A DNA stretch of 64,000 bases. Source: Artemia franciscana. Taxonomy: Eukaryota; Arthropoda; Branchiopoda; Anostraca; Artemiidae. The notes under the pieces were generated by a model. That model was not told the DNA's origin. It searched no databases and saw only the letters and a list, made by a program, of their open reading frames with translations. The DNA is taken from contig NC_088873.1 of the NCBI RefSeq assembly GCF_032884065.1, positions 37,931,823 through 37,995,822 on the forward strand, written 5' to 3'. The position numbers were made by a program, and so were the translations under genes. This document shows, in pieces, positions 1 through 35,495 of the stretch (position 1 is the stretch's first letter; every line of letters starts with the position of its first letter).

Positions 1-51
1 TCTCACATCCAAGTAAAACATTTTTCTTGTACCGACTCCTAGCAGTTTTAA

Positions 52-195
52 ATAATTTCGTAGACCACACTGCATTTCCATTAACAGAATTTAATAAGTG
101 AAAATACAGAGAGAAAAAAACGGGTATAATATTTTAAACAAAGCAGTGGAAAGCACTTGTTCCACTGCTTTGTTTAAATATTATACCCGTATTTT
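52..195. mobile_element. Foldback (palindromic) element, copy 1
   Basis: Positions 121-189 form a near-perfect hairpin, CGGGTATAAT..GCAGTGGAA / TTCCACTGC..ATTATACCCG, with an 8-bp loop. The left arm continues to about 80, but the matching part of the right arm is missing. The leader at 52-84 (TTTCGTAGACCACACTGC) resembles the leaders of the palindromic elements at 28.36 and 55.05 kb, although the bodies differ. It is probably a non-autonomous element. Confidence 0.6.
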
Positions 196-494
196 AGTTG
201 ACTTTGAATTAAATCAAGTAGTTGTGGGCAGCTAGCCATGGCTAATTGTAGAAAAAGCCAAGAAAGATAGTATGATTAAGTGAGAGGCAAATCTGGCATA
301 AGCCCTTATTAGGATTGTATAAAAATGATGTTAGTTAATTTCTTAATAAATAAGTCTATCGATCATCCAAGAACACATGATCTAAGAAATCATTTACAAC
401 TACATCTCGAAAGCATCTCTACACCTTCTCAAGCTGTTTAGTGCCATGTGGTTAGACTGTGTTTAGTGCCATTAGACTGGTTTTTATTCAATTT

Positions 495-718
495 CAGTTC
501 AAAAATTTCAGAACTATTGTGGTTTTTTCTAACCTGGCCAGAATTTATTCAACAAAAATATAGACAGAAAAAACGGATATAATATTTTAAACAAAGCAGT
601 GGAAAGCACTTGTTCCACTGCTTTGTTTGAACATTATACCCCTTTTTCTCTCTATATTTTCATTTATTAAATTCTGGCCGTTTTAGAAAAATCCCAATAG
701 TTCTGAAATTTTGAATAT
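495..718. mobile_element. Foldback element, copy 2
   Basis: An inverted repeat with arms of about 105 bp has the same hairpin core as the copy at 121-189 (GCAGTGGAA / TTCCACTGC). The arms extend outward through TCTGGCC/GGCCAGA to TTTCAGAACTATT / AATAGTTCTGAAA. Arm divergence is modest. There is no coding sequence, and a MITE-like element is likely. Confidence 0.65.
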
Positions 719-1215
719 ATTTTTTTATATTCCTTTCTCCAAATATGGTTGAATTTCGAAAGTTAAAGAAACATTTTGAAAGTTCAAAAAAAGTACAAAA
801 TAAAGCACAAAAAAGAGGAAAAAACAACAAAGAAACAAAAACAAATAATGACGCAACTTCAGTAGGATTCCGCTTATGGTGATTATTTCTCTAGACTAGT
901 AATTTTTGAAAGATTTTAATTTTTCTTAGAACAAGAAATAACCCTGAACATCATGCGTCACTACACAAACAATAAGATAAACAACGAGGAATAACTCTAG
1001 GACAGTGAAAATTTTCACTGTCTTTGCAGTCTTCGTCGTTATTTTACCAATCACTACTGCATTTAATGCACAAATAATATTTTTCCAGAGGGGAAAGAGC
1101 GGAGGGGGGTTCTGCCTTATCTTTCATCAAATCTGTTGAAACTCGTCTTTGAAACTAGTGTGAAACCCGTCTACTGAATTTTCAAATATTCTGGTATACT
1201 TTGGTTAGTACTTAC

Positions 1216-26057
<24,842 letters not shown>

Positions 26058-26277
26058 CTAAAAAAGAAAATAGAACCAAAAGCTCGATATTATATACACA
26101 AAGGGGGAAGGGTGAGAAATGGGGATGCATAGAACCAGCTCCATTTAAAGCTGAGGAAAAACAAGCTAAATAAGCACCATTAGGAATAAGCACCATCTGG
26201 ATATTTATGGGGGAAAATGTTAAGTATCTATGGCTTTCTTTATTCGTTAAATTAAACAAAACAAAAAACAAGTTTTT

Positions 26278-26540
26278 TTTTAACTGAAAGTAAGGAGCGA
26301 CATTAAAACTTAAAACGAACAGAAATAATTCCATATACGAAAGGGACTGTCCCCTCCTCAACGTTGCACTCTTTATACTAAAGTTTGACTCTTTCTCACA
26401 ACTCTACTTTTGAAAATAATAAAAAACTTTAGCTTAAAGAGCAGGGCGTTGAGGAGGGGACAACCTTTTTTCATATACGGAATAATTTCTGTTCGTTTTA
26501 AGTTTTAATGTCGCTTCTTAAGGTCAGTTGAAAAAAAAAC
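26278..26540. repeat. Foldback repeat family, copy 3 (complete palindrome)
   Basis: The left arm, AACTGAAAGTAAGGAGCGAC..CGAACAGAAATAATTCC, pairs with the right arm GGAATAATTTCTGTTCG..GTCGCTTCTTAAGGTCAGTT. The loop region carries paired ACTTTAGCTTAAAGAGC-like sequence. Confidence 0.85.
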
Positions 26541-26854
26541 TTCTTTTAAAATTTAATTTCTGACCGTTTGAATTAATGCAGGTTTTGATTTTGGCTCACA
26601 GTACATGGATAATTAAACCAAAACTTGCATATTAATTTTACTTTTTTTTGGCTAAATGACTTTCTCAAATTTTTGATCGGATGATTTTGAGAAAAAGGGG
26701 CAGGGGTGGGGCTTAGTTGCCCTCCTATTTTTTTGGTCACTTAACAAGGGCACTAGAACTTTTAATTTTATTTTCAAACGCTCTTATTAGTAATAAATAT
26801 ATGTAACATACGAATTAAATTAAGTGATGAACTTCTATATTCGTATAACTTTAT

Positions 26855-27080
26855 TACATACATGAGGGGGTTCGCCTCCTCGTATTCTGTTCCAATTCTT
26901 TAAGAACAATCCCCCTGAAACACAAAGGCTGTTTAGCTAGAATAAATAACTCTTTTGAAAATACTAAGAACATTTTAGCGTAAAGAGCAAGGTATTGAGG
27001 AAGGGACAACCCCCCCTCATATACGTAATAATTTTTGTTCATTTTAAGTTTTAATGTTGCTCTTTACTTTCAGTCGAAAA
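26855..27080. repeat. Foldback repeat family, copy 4 (partial left arm)
   Basis: The right arm, TACGTAATAATTTTTGTTC..TTGCTCTTTACTTTCAGTC, is complete. The left arm starts inside at ATTACATACATGAGGGGGTT. Confidence 0.8.
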
Positions 27081-28064
27081 AACTTGCTCCTTTATTTAAT
27101 TTCTGATTAATTTCAAATAATGCTAGAAAATCCAGCACCCCCTTCATGGAAAATCTCTTCCCCCACATCCTTCCACGTAACCCCCTCTCCACGACCCTCT
27201 CCCACCAGAAAAAATTCCCCCTAAATACGTATGTATACTTCCCAATACGCAATACTATATGTAAACAATGGACAAAGTTTATAACTTGTAGCCTTTCTCC
27301 CGGGAACTGTGGGGGATTAAGTCATCATAGTTATTAGATTTTTCGACTATGCTGAACAAAATGGCTATCTCAAAATGTTGATCTGGTGATGTTGGGATAA
27401 ATGAGCAAGAGAAGGGCCTATTTGCCCTCCAATTTTTTTTGGTCACTTAAAAAAGACACTAGAACTTATAATTCCTGTTCAAATGAGCCCTCTAACGACA
27501 TTTTAGGACTACTGGGTCCATACAATCACCCATGGAAAAAAAAAACAAATAAACATGCGTCTGTGATCTTTCTTCTGGCAAAAAATATAGAATTCCATAT
27601 TTTTGCAGACATGAGCTTGAAACCTCTACAGTAGAGTTCTCTGATACACCAAATCTGATGGTGTGATATTCATTAAAATTCTATGATATTTAAGGGGTGT
27701 TTCCCCTTTTTTTTTGGAAATAAGGCAAATTTTCTCAGGCTTCTAGCTTTTGATGGGTAAGACTAAACTTGATGAAACTTATATATTTAAAATCAGCATA
27801 AAAATCCCATTCGTTTGATGTATCTATTGGTATCAAAATACAGTTTTTTAGTTTCAATTACTATTGAGCTGGGTTGCTCCTTACTTACAGTCCCTTACCA
27901 CAAACTGTTTGATTTAAAGAAGGCAGGATACACAACTTCAACTTACCCAAACGTATATGCATGATCATGGGAGACTAGGAAAAATACCTAACCCAGATTT
28001 GCCCTAAACGATTATACATCCCCTAGAAGTATTGTCACATAAAAATACAATTTGTTACTACTAA

Positions 28065-28300
28065 CAAGTCACTGCGGCACCAAGCTACCCGAAGCCAACA
28101 CAGCTACACACACTCCTCCTCCATCTAAATCTCCTTAAAGTCTCCCTCTTTACACCCACTAAGAAGTTCCAATTTCCCTTAAACCAACCCATAATAGAAA
28201 TATAAAAACCTTCACTGTATTTATCAACTTTGGAATTTCTAAAAACCCATGTTTCCAAATCCCTAAACAAATTTTGTCTTTTGTGAGGGACACTGACACT
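28065..28300 (-). mobile_element. RTE LINE 3' fragment
   Basis: Read on the minus strand, it encodes RETLRRFRWRRSVCSCVGFG just before a stop. This is the tail sequence that ends the RTE open reading frame, and it is also found at 63.0-63.26 kb. It is a short 5'-truncated insertion. Confidence 0.65.
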
Positions 28301-28362
28301 AACACAAAACGCATCTCATTATTTTAGAGAAAATGCTACCCCTTTTATGCCTTTGTGACTAC

Positions 28363-28612
28363 GATAACTTCGAAAATCACACTGCCTTTCCATGACGAAA
28401 GTAAAACAGTTCAAAATAGGGATGAAACCTTTTTATTGACAGTGAATAGATATAAAATTATTTAACTGGATATTTCGAACACATATACAGTGTTCATCAT
28501 CAGCAGTTAAACTGATGAACACTGTATATGTGTTCGAAATATCTAGTTAAATAATCTTTTATCTATTCACTGTCAATAAAAAGGTTTCATCCCTATTTTG
28601 AACAGTTTTACT
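28363..28612. mobile_element. Palindromic element with 11-bp target duplication
   Basis: Arms of about 110 bp (28394-28503 and 28511-28620) pair almost perfectly around a 7-bp loop. A 30-bp leader (AACTTCGAAAATCACACTGC) precedes the left arm. TTTGTGACTAC occurs immediately outside on both sides (28352-28362 and 28613-28623), a clear target-site duplication. The same element occurs at 55047-55308 with its own duplication. Confidence 0.8.
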
Positions 28613-28794
28613 TTTGTGACTACCTTTTACCTTTCTATTTATTCTTTGTTGAAATTAGTCTACCTGAAGCTAAATCTTTCTAACATCCTGGGAAGGGATC
28701 TTTGCTGGGTTTAGAACTAAATCTGTTGGTGTTTGACACTGAGTTTTAACTTAAACTAATATTAGCAACTGCAACTCTCCCTAATTTGTAAGTA

Positions 28795-30965
28795 AACACT
28801 TAATAGATAGAGCAGGGATGCCCAACCTGCAGCCTGCAGGACATAAGAGGTGCATTGTGAATATTTTTCAGGCCAGCAAGATCCATGACACTTGTGGTAA
28901 CAGTTTTTTCAGAGAGTTTATTCCAAGTGTTCATGATTCTCGAAGAAAAGAATTGAGTATGGACTCTGGATAGGGTAGGCTGCTTAACAAGTTTCAACTG
29001 ATAACCTCTAGTTCTTGAGTTAGGACCAACAGTGGGAAACAATGCTGGGAGTGTATTAGCCCTCATTAACTTATAGGTTAAAATGGTATCACATCTATTC
29101 CTCCTGGGTACATGAGTTGGTAGTTTCAGCTTTGCTAGACTTGCAGGGTAGGAAAGTTCCTGCACACCAGATATCGTTTTGGTGGCATGTCTGCACATTT
29201 TCTAACACATTTATGTCTTTCTTAAAATAAGGGGAGGTTACAGACATTCCAACTTTAAGCTTAGGGCGCACAAGTCCCTTGTACAGAAGACTGATGACTT
29301 TAGCAGAATGAGTGGAAAGAATATACTTAATCAGCCCCATGGTTGAATTAGCACCAGCAGCAGACTTCTTTGTATGAGTACTATATTTTAATTCATTATC
29401 AATAGTGATTCCAAGATCTTGCTCAGTATTCACCGAGGAAAGTTGCTGACCTGAGAGACATCGACGAGGGTTCATTTTGTCACGGTGAATGACATGGCAC
29501 TTGACAATATTAAATTTAAGAAGTCAAGCCTCAGTCCATTGATCAAGCAGTCCCAGATTATTTTGTAGAAGGGTATGATCTTCACAGGACAAGGCTGGTC
29601 TGATGAGCTTCAGGTCGTCAGCATAGAGCATTAGCTTACTGCTGACAGTGGAAGGAGGATCATTAATGAAGATGTTAAAAAGTTTAGGACCCAAAACACT
29701 ACCTTGAGGAACTCTACTCAAAACATACTTTGACAAAGAAAAAATAAAGCTGCCAAAGTCATAAAATGACTGAACATTGAGATTGCATATAAAGAAAATC
29801 AAGGATCAAGAGCAGGAGCTTCTCTCCAAGCATGACAGCATGTGATTTGATTGCAAGTGGCTTGAGACAAACTTTGTCAAAAGCTTCAGAAAAATCAAGA
29901 AGAATCATGTCAGTAGGCACCCTTGCATTAAGTAACCTAGTGACATGGTCATAAAATTCAAGGAGATTGGTATCAACAGATCTTCCAGAACGAAAGCCAT
30001 GCTGTGAGCTGTGCAAAAGATTATTTGCTTCAAGATGTCTAATATTTACAGAATTGATTATTTTTTCAAGAACCTTAAATCTGCTGATGTCATGCTGATA
30101 GTTTGGTAGTTTTCAGCAAGGTCCTTTCTACCTTTCTTAAATATTGGAATGATATGGGCTGTTTTCCAATCCAGAGGTAGTCTGAGAAGATTTAATGATA
30201 ACTTGAACAGTAGGGAAAGAGGTTGACACAAGACTGTTTGACATTCATAGGGGATACAGGGATGAATGCAGTCTGGCCCAGCAAATTTATTCAATCTGAG
30301 TGACAAAAGCTCCTTTAGAACTCTTGAATCAATAATCAGAACAGGGTTCCATAGTATGTGATACATCATACATAGGAGGTGGGGGAAAAACAATACTGGA
30401 ATTGGAAGAAAAACAAATGCAAATAGTTGGTTGAAAATTTCAGCTCAGGATCAGCAACTGGTAGACTATCATACAGGATATCAGGGACAGTCCATCTGTT
30501 GTGATATTTTTTAGAGGGTGTGGTTATTTCATTCTTAATAAGAAGGTCAGGATTACTGAGAATGACCAGATCAAGAGTGTTGGCAACTTGCCCCTCCTTG
30601 AAACAAGTTGGTTATGAAATTGTTTGAAAAAGGGAATTATCAGAGAGAGCAGACAAAAAAGGAGAATCTCTGGTGCAAAAACCAGATCCATCAATCCATT
30701 AGATTTCAGGAAGGTTAAAGTCCCCTACAAAGAACAAAAAACATGTGATAACATAGCAACCAAATTAGATTTGGAGTCCAAAACACAGGGGGCACTGGGG
30801 CTTCTATAAACAAAACCTGCTATAATTGAGATTGTTTGATTATGTATTTTTATCTGAACTGACTCAATTCTATCAGTAATGAGAGAATTAAAATAAATGA
30901 GAGTAACCGTTAGTCCATCTCTTACATATAAACACACTCCTCTGTGACAAAGTAGGGAATACATT
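28795..30965 (-). mobile_element. CR1-like LINE, endonuclease to RT end, few mutations
   Basis: Minus strand, in order: endonuclease pieces GVCLYVRDGLTV (30950) and FVGDFNLPEI (30730); RT pieces LNKFAGPDCIHP (30300), WKTAHIIPIFKKG (30160), LLHSSQHGFRSGRSVDTNLL (30010), MILLDFSEAFDKV (29900) and SRVPQGSVLGPKLFNIF (29720); the catalytic LMLYADDLKLI near 29620; then LLKFNIVKCHVIHRDKMN (29500), VNTEQDLGITIDNELKYSTH (29430) and the tail PRRNRCDTILTYKLMRAN (29100). Breaks are an in-frame stop at about 29524 (W to stop) and frameshifts near 29200, 29790 and 30030. It is less decayed than the other LINEs here and truncated inside the endonuclease, where it meets another LINE head-to-head. Confidence 0.87.
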
Positions 30966-31800
30966 ACCTCCAGAGAGCAGTGTATTTCTGGCAGAAGTTT
31001 ATGCCATTAAGAAGGTGCTGGAGTTCATTGAGGAATCTGTTGAAGAGGACAAGGTGATCATTTGCTCTGATTCAAAAAGTGCTATTCAAGCAGTTGTAAA
31101 TGCTAATACTATGGCAAAACCAAATAGAGATGTCCTTATATGTTACATTAAACTACAAGACATATTAAAAAAGAAGAAAGTAGTTATCCACCCACATTGG
31201 GATCTCAGGAAATGAAACAGCAGATTTGAAGGCCAAATCCACAGTTGACTCAGGAACTTGTAACTGACATGGACACTCCTTACAAAGAAATGATATTTGA
31301 TAAAGTGATTAAAGATATTGATCATCAGGGTTTTAAAGCAAATAGAGATTTGACTGGGAATCTTTTTGTGACTATGAAAAAACAGAGAAATATAGAAACA
31401 AAGGTGTATAAAGAACTCACTAGATATGAAGTAAAGAAACTGTTTTGACTCCAATCACACCATGCTGGAGCTGGTTGTTACAAAGCAAAATTTTTGGGAC
31501 AGAGTGAGGAATGTCCTAAGTGTGGTGCATCAGAAACTATAGAACACTTGATGATAATGTGCTGTGAAAGCAAACAAGAAAGACATGAAATAACCAAATT
31601 TTTCAGACAGAAGAAATTGCAGTTGAGCCTATATATGTTATTAGGAGGATTTGATAGTGAGGAAGAAAATTGTATGATAGTTAGTCTTGTCATACAGTTT
31701 CTGACAAGAATTGCAAGATTAAATTTGAATTAAAGTTTCAGGAAAGACAATTTCCTCCTACTAATTATTAAGAAGTGAGAATCAACTTGCCATAGAATGT
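30960..31800 (+). mobile_element. I/Jockey-type LINE 3' end: RNase H and Cys-His tail
   Basis: The plus strand encodes SSVFLAEVYAIKKVLEFIEE, VIICSDSKSAIQAVVNA and, after a frameshift near 31190, HIGISGNETADLKAKS. These give the E, D and final His/Asp of an RNase H domain. Farther on, ECPKCGASETIEHLMIMCC (31507-31565) is the CxxC..H..C tail usual at the end of such LINEs. The stop near 31730 is followed by AT-rich 3' sequence. The RT part is absent. Confidence 0.8.
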
Positions 31801-33109
31801 CCTCTAGGCTGAACAGCAAGAGGGGAATTAACATCAACATCAATGTTTTATTCTAAATTTGGGCAATGTATTTGCATATATCTTTAAAACCTTATAAAAT
31901 GGAATTGAGCAAAGTTATGATGCTGAAAACAATTTTGTTGTACTTCAATTAAGCAGAAGACCTATTATGCAAGGTTTCACTTATATAACACACATAGCCT
32001 ATGTTTAAAGGTCATCAAAGGTCAGGGCCCTCTAGAGGGAGAAGGAGTTGAGGTAGTTGCTTCAGAATACTTTCCCGGGACATGCTTTAGCATGTAGATT
32101 CATCCCTGAAAGTTTCATTTTCCTAACCTAAACCCTTTCTTAGATAGCAAGAAGTCAATTAACTAGAATTTTACCCTTGTTTTATTCATTTTAGAATAAT
32201 AATTACTTATTGACAGAGCCTATATTGTACTGGGAAAAATAGGCATATTGGGAATCAAATGGTGTTTTTTCCAAGGCTATCCAATTTCTTTCCTAGGCTA
32301 AGCAAAATGATCGAAATTTTAATTTGTGAGAGCATTATTTATAGCCTAAAAAATCACGAAGAAGTCTATTGAATGTAAACTTTAAATGCTCACTTTTAGC
32401 AATGACGAGGCTTTAGCAGGGGACTGCATAACTTCTAAAAAAAAATTTACAAGTGCTAAAAAATTCTGCCTTTCAGTAGGTGCTATTAGGAACGAAATTC
32501 CTTAAAACTGAATATCCTTATCAAAGGATTTTATTTCAAATTGACAACACTTAATTTTTAAAATAGGAACACATGGGTAGAATCTAGGTGAGAAAGAAGA
32601 GAAGAGTTAATAGAGGGATACAAGTTACTAAAGCAAACACAAATCCTTTAACAGCAGGAACATTTTAAATGGTAGGTCTACCGATATTTAGGATTACTTG
32701 TCCATTATTAACGTTCCAAAAGGTGCTAGTGCAATAGTTATACTTCTGAGAAGGAAACAGTAGTCTATAAAATTATGAAAACAACTTAAAAAACTATAAA
32801 ATGCTTTCTTTGATCTATCTTTCCCAACCCTTGGTCAAATATATAGACTACACTTAGGATCACATCTTGTAAAGACTTTGTCTTGTATTATTTACCTTGG
32901 CCTACCAATTGATTCTAGTTTAGCTAAGACTGTTTTATCTGAGAGGTTGTTCCAGTGGTAAAAATGACAAAACATGACAGGTAAAACATGGTAAATGGTA
33001 AAACAGGTAAAATGGTAAAACATGACAGGGGAAAAAAAGTTGTTGGTGTCAAGTTTTGGCAGATGGCTTGAACAGCTTCTTTGAGCATTTGAAAAAAAGA
33101 AAAAAAATG

Positions 33110-33770
33110 GTAAATTTATAGACAACAATATAACTGGCTTTTATATAAAGTGAATATACCACTTTATGCCTTTTTTATGCTATTTACAAATATAATAATC
33201 ACTTTTATCTTAAATTGATATTTAAGCACTTTTTTAGCTCCTAAAAATGACAAATTTTCAAAAAATTATGACAGTTCATATAACTAACTTACCAATAAAG
33301 CAAACATACAACTTGATGCCTTTTTTATGTTCCTTACGAATATAATAGTCTCTTCTACCACAGATTCACATTTAAGCACTTTTTAAGCTCTTAAAAATCA
33401 TGAATTTTCAATTAAAGTAGGCCTACAAGTGCATTTTCTCAGTGCAAAGAAGAAAACAACATAACATTTGTAAAATTAATCTATCCAAATTAATGTTGGG
33501 GAATCAGTACTTGTGGATTATCTAACATTAAAAAAATGGATTTGTAATGAAACAATAAATTCAAGATCAATGTTTTAAAGTTTAAGACAAATGCTTTTAG
33601 CTTTTTTTATACCCCATATTTAGGTCATTTTTAAGAGCTCAAAAAGTGCTTAAATCTAAATTTGAGGTAGAAGCAATTATTATATTTGTAAATAGCATGA
33701 AAAAAGGCATTGAGTGGTATATACACTTTATATGAAAGCCAGTAATATGGTTTGCTATAAATTTACCTAA
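33110..33770. repeat. Inverted and direct repeats of a 150-bp AT-rich unit
   Basis: 33115-33260 is the inverse complement of about 33620-33770 (shared GGTATATACACTTTATATGA-type and GAAAAAAGGCAT blocks). 33290-33420 is a diverged direct copy (GATGCCTTTTTTATG, TTTAAGCACTTTTTAAGCTC). They are non-coding. Confidence 0.7.
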
Positions 33771-33839
33771 AAAACTATGGCAAATATCTATTCAAATTTT
33801 GGAAATTATGGCTAAATATTCAGTAATTGTTTATTTTTG

Positions 33840-34975
33840 TCACATGCTGTCTAAACTGTAAACTATACTGCTAAGCAGCATAGTTTCCATACTATGGCAC
33901 TTAGAAATGCTAAATCTAGAAGCACAGCCATTTCTGGTTGACCCTCCTCCTCCATGGGGCAAACAAAAAATGCATGTAGTGGGCAGGGATTTGAAGCTGA
34001 AGGAAAAGTGGGGGTTGTACAATATGAATGAAACTATATTTTAAATACAAATTCCAGTCATCACTGGTAATTTCTGTATAGTAGGAAGTTGAAAGAAGTT
34101 GAATTGAAAAAGTCACACATCCACTGATGTTAATATCCAAGATGGTTCACTTAAAAAAAGAAAATGTTTGATTTTGCTTACAGGTAACATTGCCTACAGA
34201 GCAATGCATAGTAGTCCATGAGCCCTGTTAGCAGTGGGGCAAGGTCTGTATTCTGATTGGTTGAATTGTTAGTTGATGCTTATGACATACTTTAGCCCCA
34301 GAACAACACCAAACAGCTTTTTTCAATGCCACAAATCACTAAAAAGCTGCTTTTTCTCCATTTTACTCTTTGAGGTTTCAGGTCAAATAATTATTTTATA
34401 AATATATAATACAGATCTCACCCCTCTGTCTGCAGGGCTCATGGACTAATACACTTCACTCTATAGGTAATGTTACCTGTAAGCAAAATCAGACATTGTG
34501 CTGCCCACCTTCAAATCAACAGAATATAAATGCAATATTTGACTAATTGCTCTGACTCCCAGTTCAAATTTCATCAAAGGCCAATGTCACAACAGCTAGT
34601 ATTGCAATTGTTCAGAAACAGCTGGTTAATTTTAACTTGAAAGTGAAAGTGAACCATCTTGGATGTTAGCAGCAATTGAAACTTGAGTTCTTTAATTATC
34701 TTTTGACTTCCTACTATACAGAAATTACCAGTGATGACTGGAATTAGTATTCAAAATATAATTTCATTCATATTGTACAACCCCAACTTTTCCCTTAGCT
34801 TCAAAACCCTGCCCATTTTACAAATTTTTAGTTTATCCCATGGAAGAGGAGGTTCAACCAGAAATGAATACACTTCTAGAATTAGCATTTCTAAGTACTA
34901 TAGTACAGAAACTATGCTGCTTTGCAGCATAGTCTCCAGTTTAGATAGCTTGTGATGAAACTAAAGTCTAACCAA
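33840..34975. mobile_element. Long inverted repeat, about 1.1 kb
   Basis: The left arm at 33840-34230 is matched in inverse by 34430-34975. Paired blocks include AGCAGCATAGTTTC / GAAACTATGCTGC, CCAGTCATCACTGGTAATTT / AATTACCAGTGATGACTGG, TTTTGCTTACAGGTAACATT / AATGTTACCTGTAAGCAAAA and GTCCATGAGCCCTG / CAGGGCTCATGGAC. The spacer is about 200 bp. No coding potential was seen; it may be a non-autonomous DNA transposon. Confidence 0.8.
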
Positions 34976-35279
34976 ATATTTAAACTGTCTGTTGATAATT
35001 TTCTACATAAATTGTTTGTGTTTGTTAGGGCAAAAGGTAGCCTACAGATAGGCTATATATTAGTGTGGGAATCAAATAGTAAAAAAAATCATGAATTCAT
35101 CATTCAATGCTCTTTCCAAATTTAACAATCAATACTGTTGCAATTGCAGGTAAACTTGTTACAGTTGACCATATCTAAAGGAAACATGCTAAAAAGTAAA
35201 AGTAGTACCATTAGATTTAGAATTTTATATATTTTCTAAATATCATGGTTGCTTTCTGAAAATATCTCCCCACTTTTTA

Positions 35280-35495
35280 TGGTCCTCAATAGTCAATAGG
35301 TCCTGAATCTGATGGTGTGAATTTTCATCAAAATTAAATGACTCTTTGGGGGCGTTTGCCCTCTTTTTAAAAAATAAGGGAAATTTTCTCATGCTCGTAA
35401 CTTTTGATTGGTAAGGCTAAACTTGATGAAATTTATATATTTAAAATCAGCATAAAAATACAATTCTTTTGATGTAATTATTTGTATCAAAATCA
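35280..35495. repeat. Fragment of the foldback-family body
   Basis: CTGAATCTGATGGTGTGA and AGGCTAAACTTGATGAAATT follow the same order as 27645-27850 inside the 1.6-kb element. Confidence 0.75.

Larger units (their letters stand above)
1..1215. other. DLD intron (part) with two foldback elements
   Basis: This is intron sequence downstream of the DLD exon ending at 1216. Apart from the two palindromes listed separately, it is AT-rich with no coding signal on either strand. Confidence 0.7.
26278..27893. mobile_element. Non-autonomous element of the foldback family, 1.6 kb
   Basis: It is bounded by ACTGAAAGTAAGGAGCGAC on the left and the inverse GTTGCTCCTTACTTACAGT on the right. It contains a complete palindrome (26278-26540), a second partial one (26855-27080) and a body with blocks GGGAACTGTGGGGG, GACTATGCTGAACAAAATGG and CTTTCTTCTGGCAAAAAATA, which recur near 35.3, 40.4, 46.6, 48.1-48.6 and 53.7 kb. 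No long ORF is present. Confidence 0.65.

Noticed and set aside
31143..31454. 103-codon minus-strand open frame
   Set aside because: It is antisense to the RNase H region of a LINE and has no features of its own.
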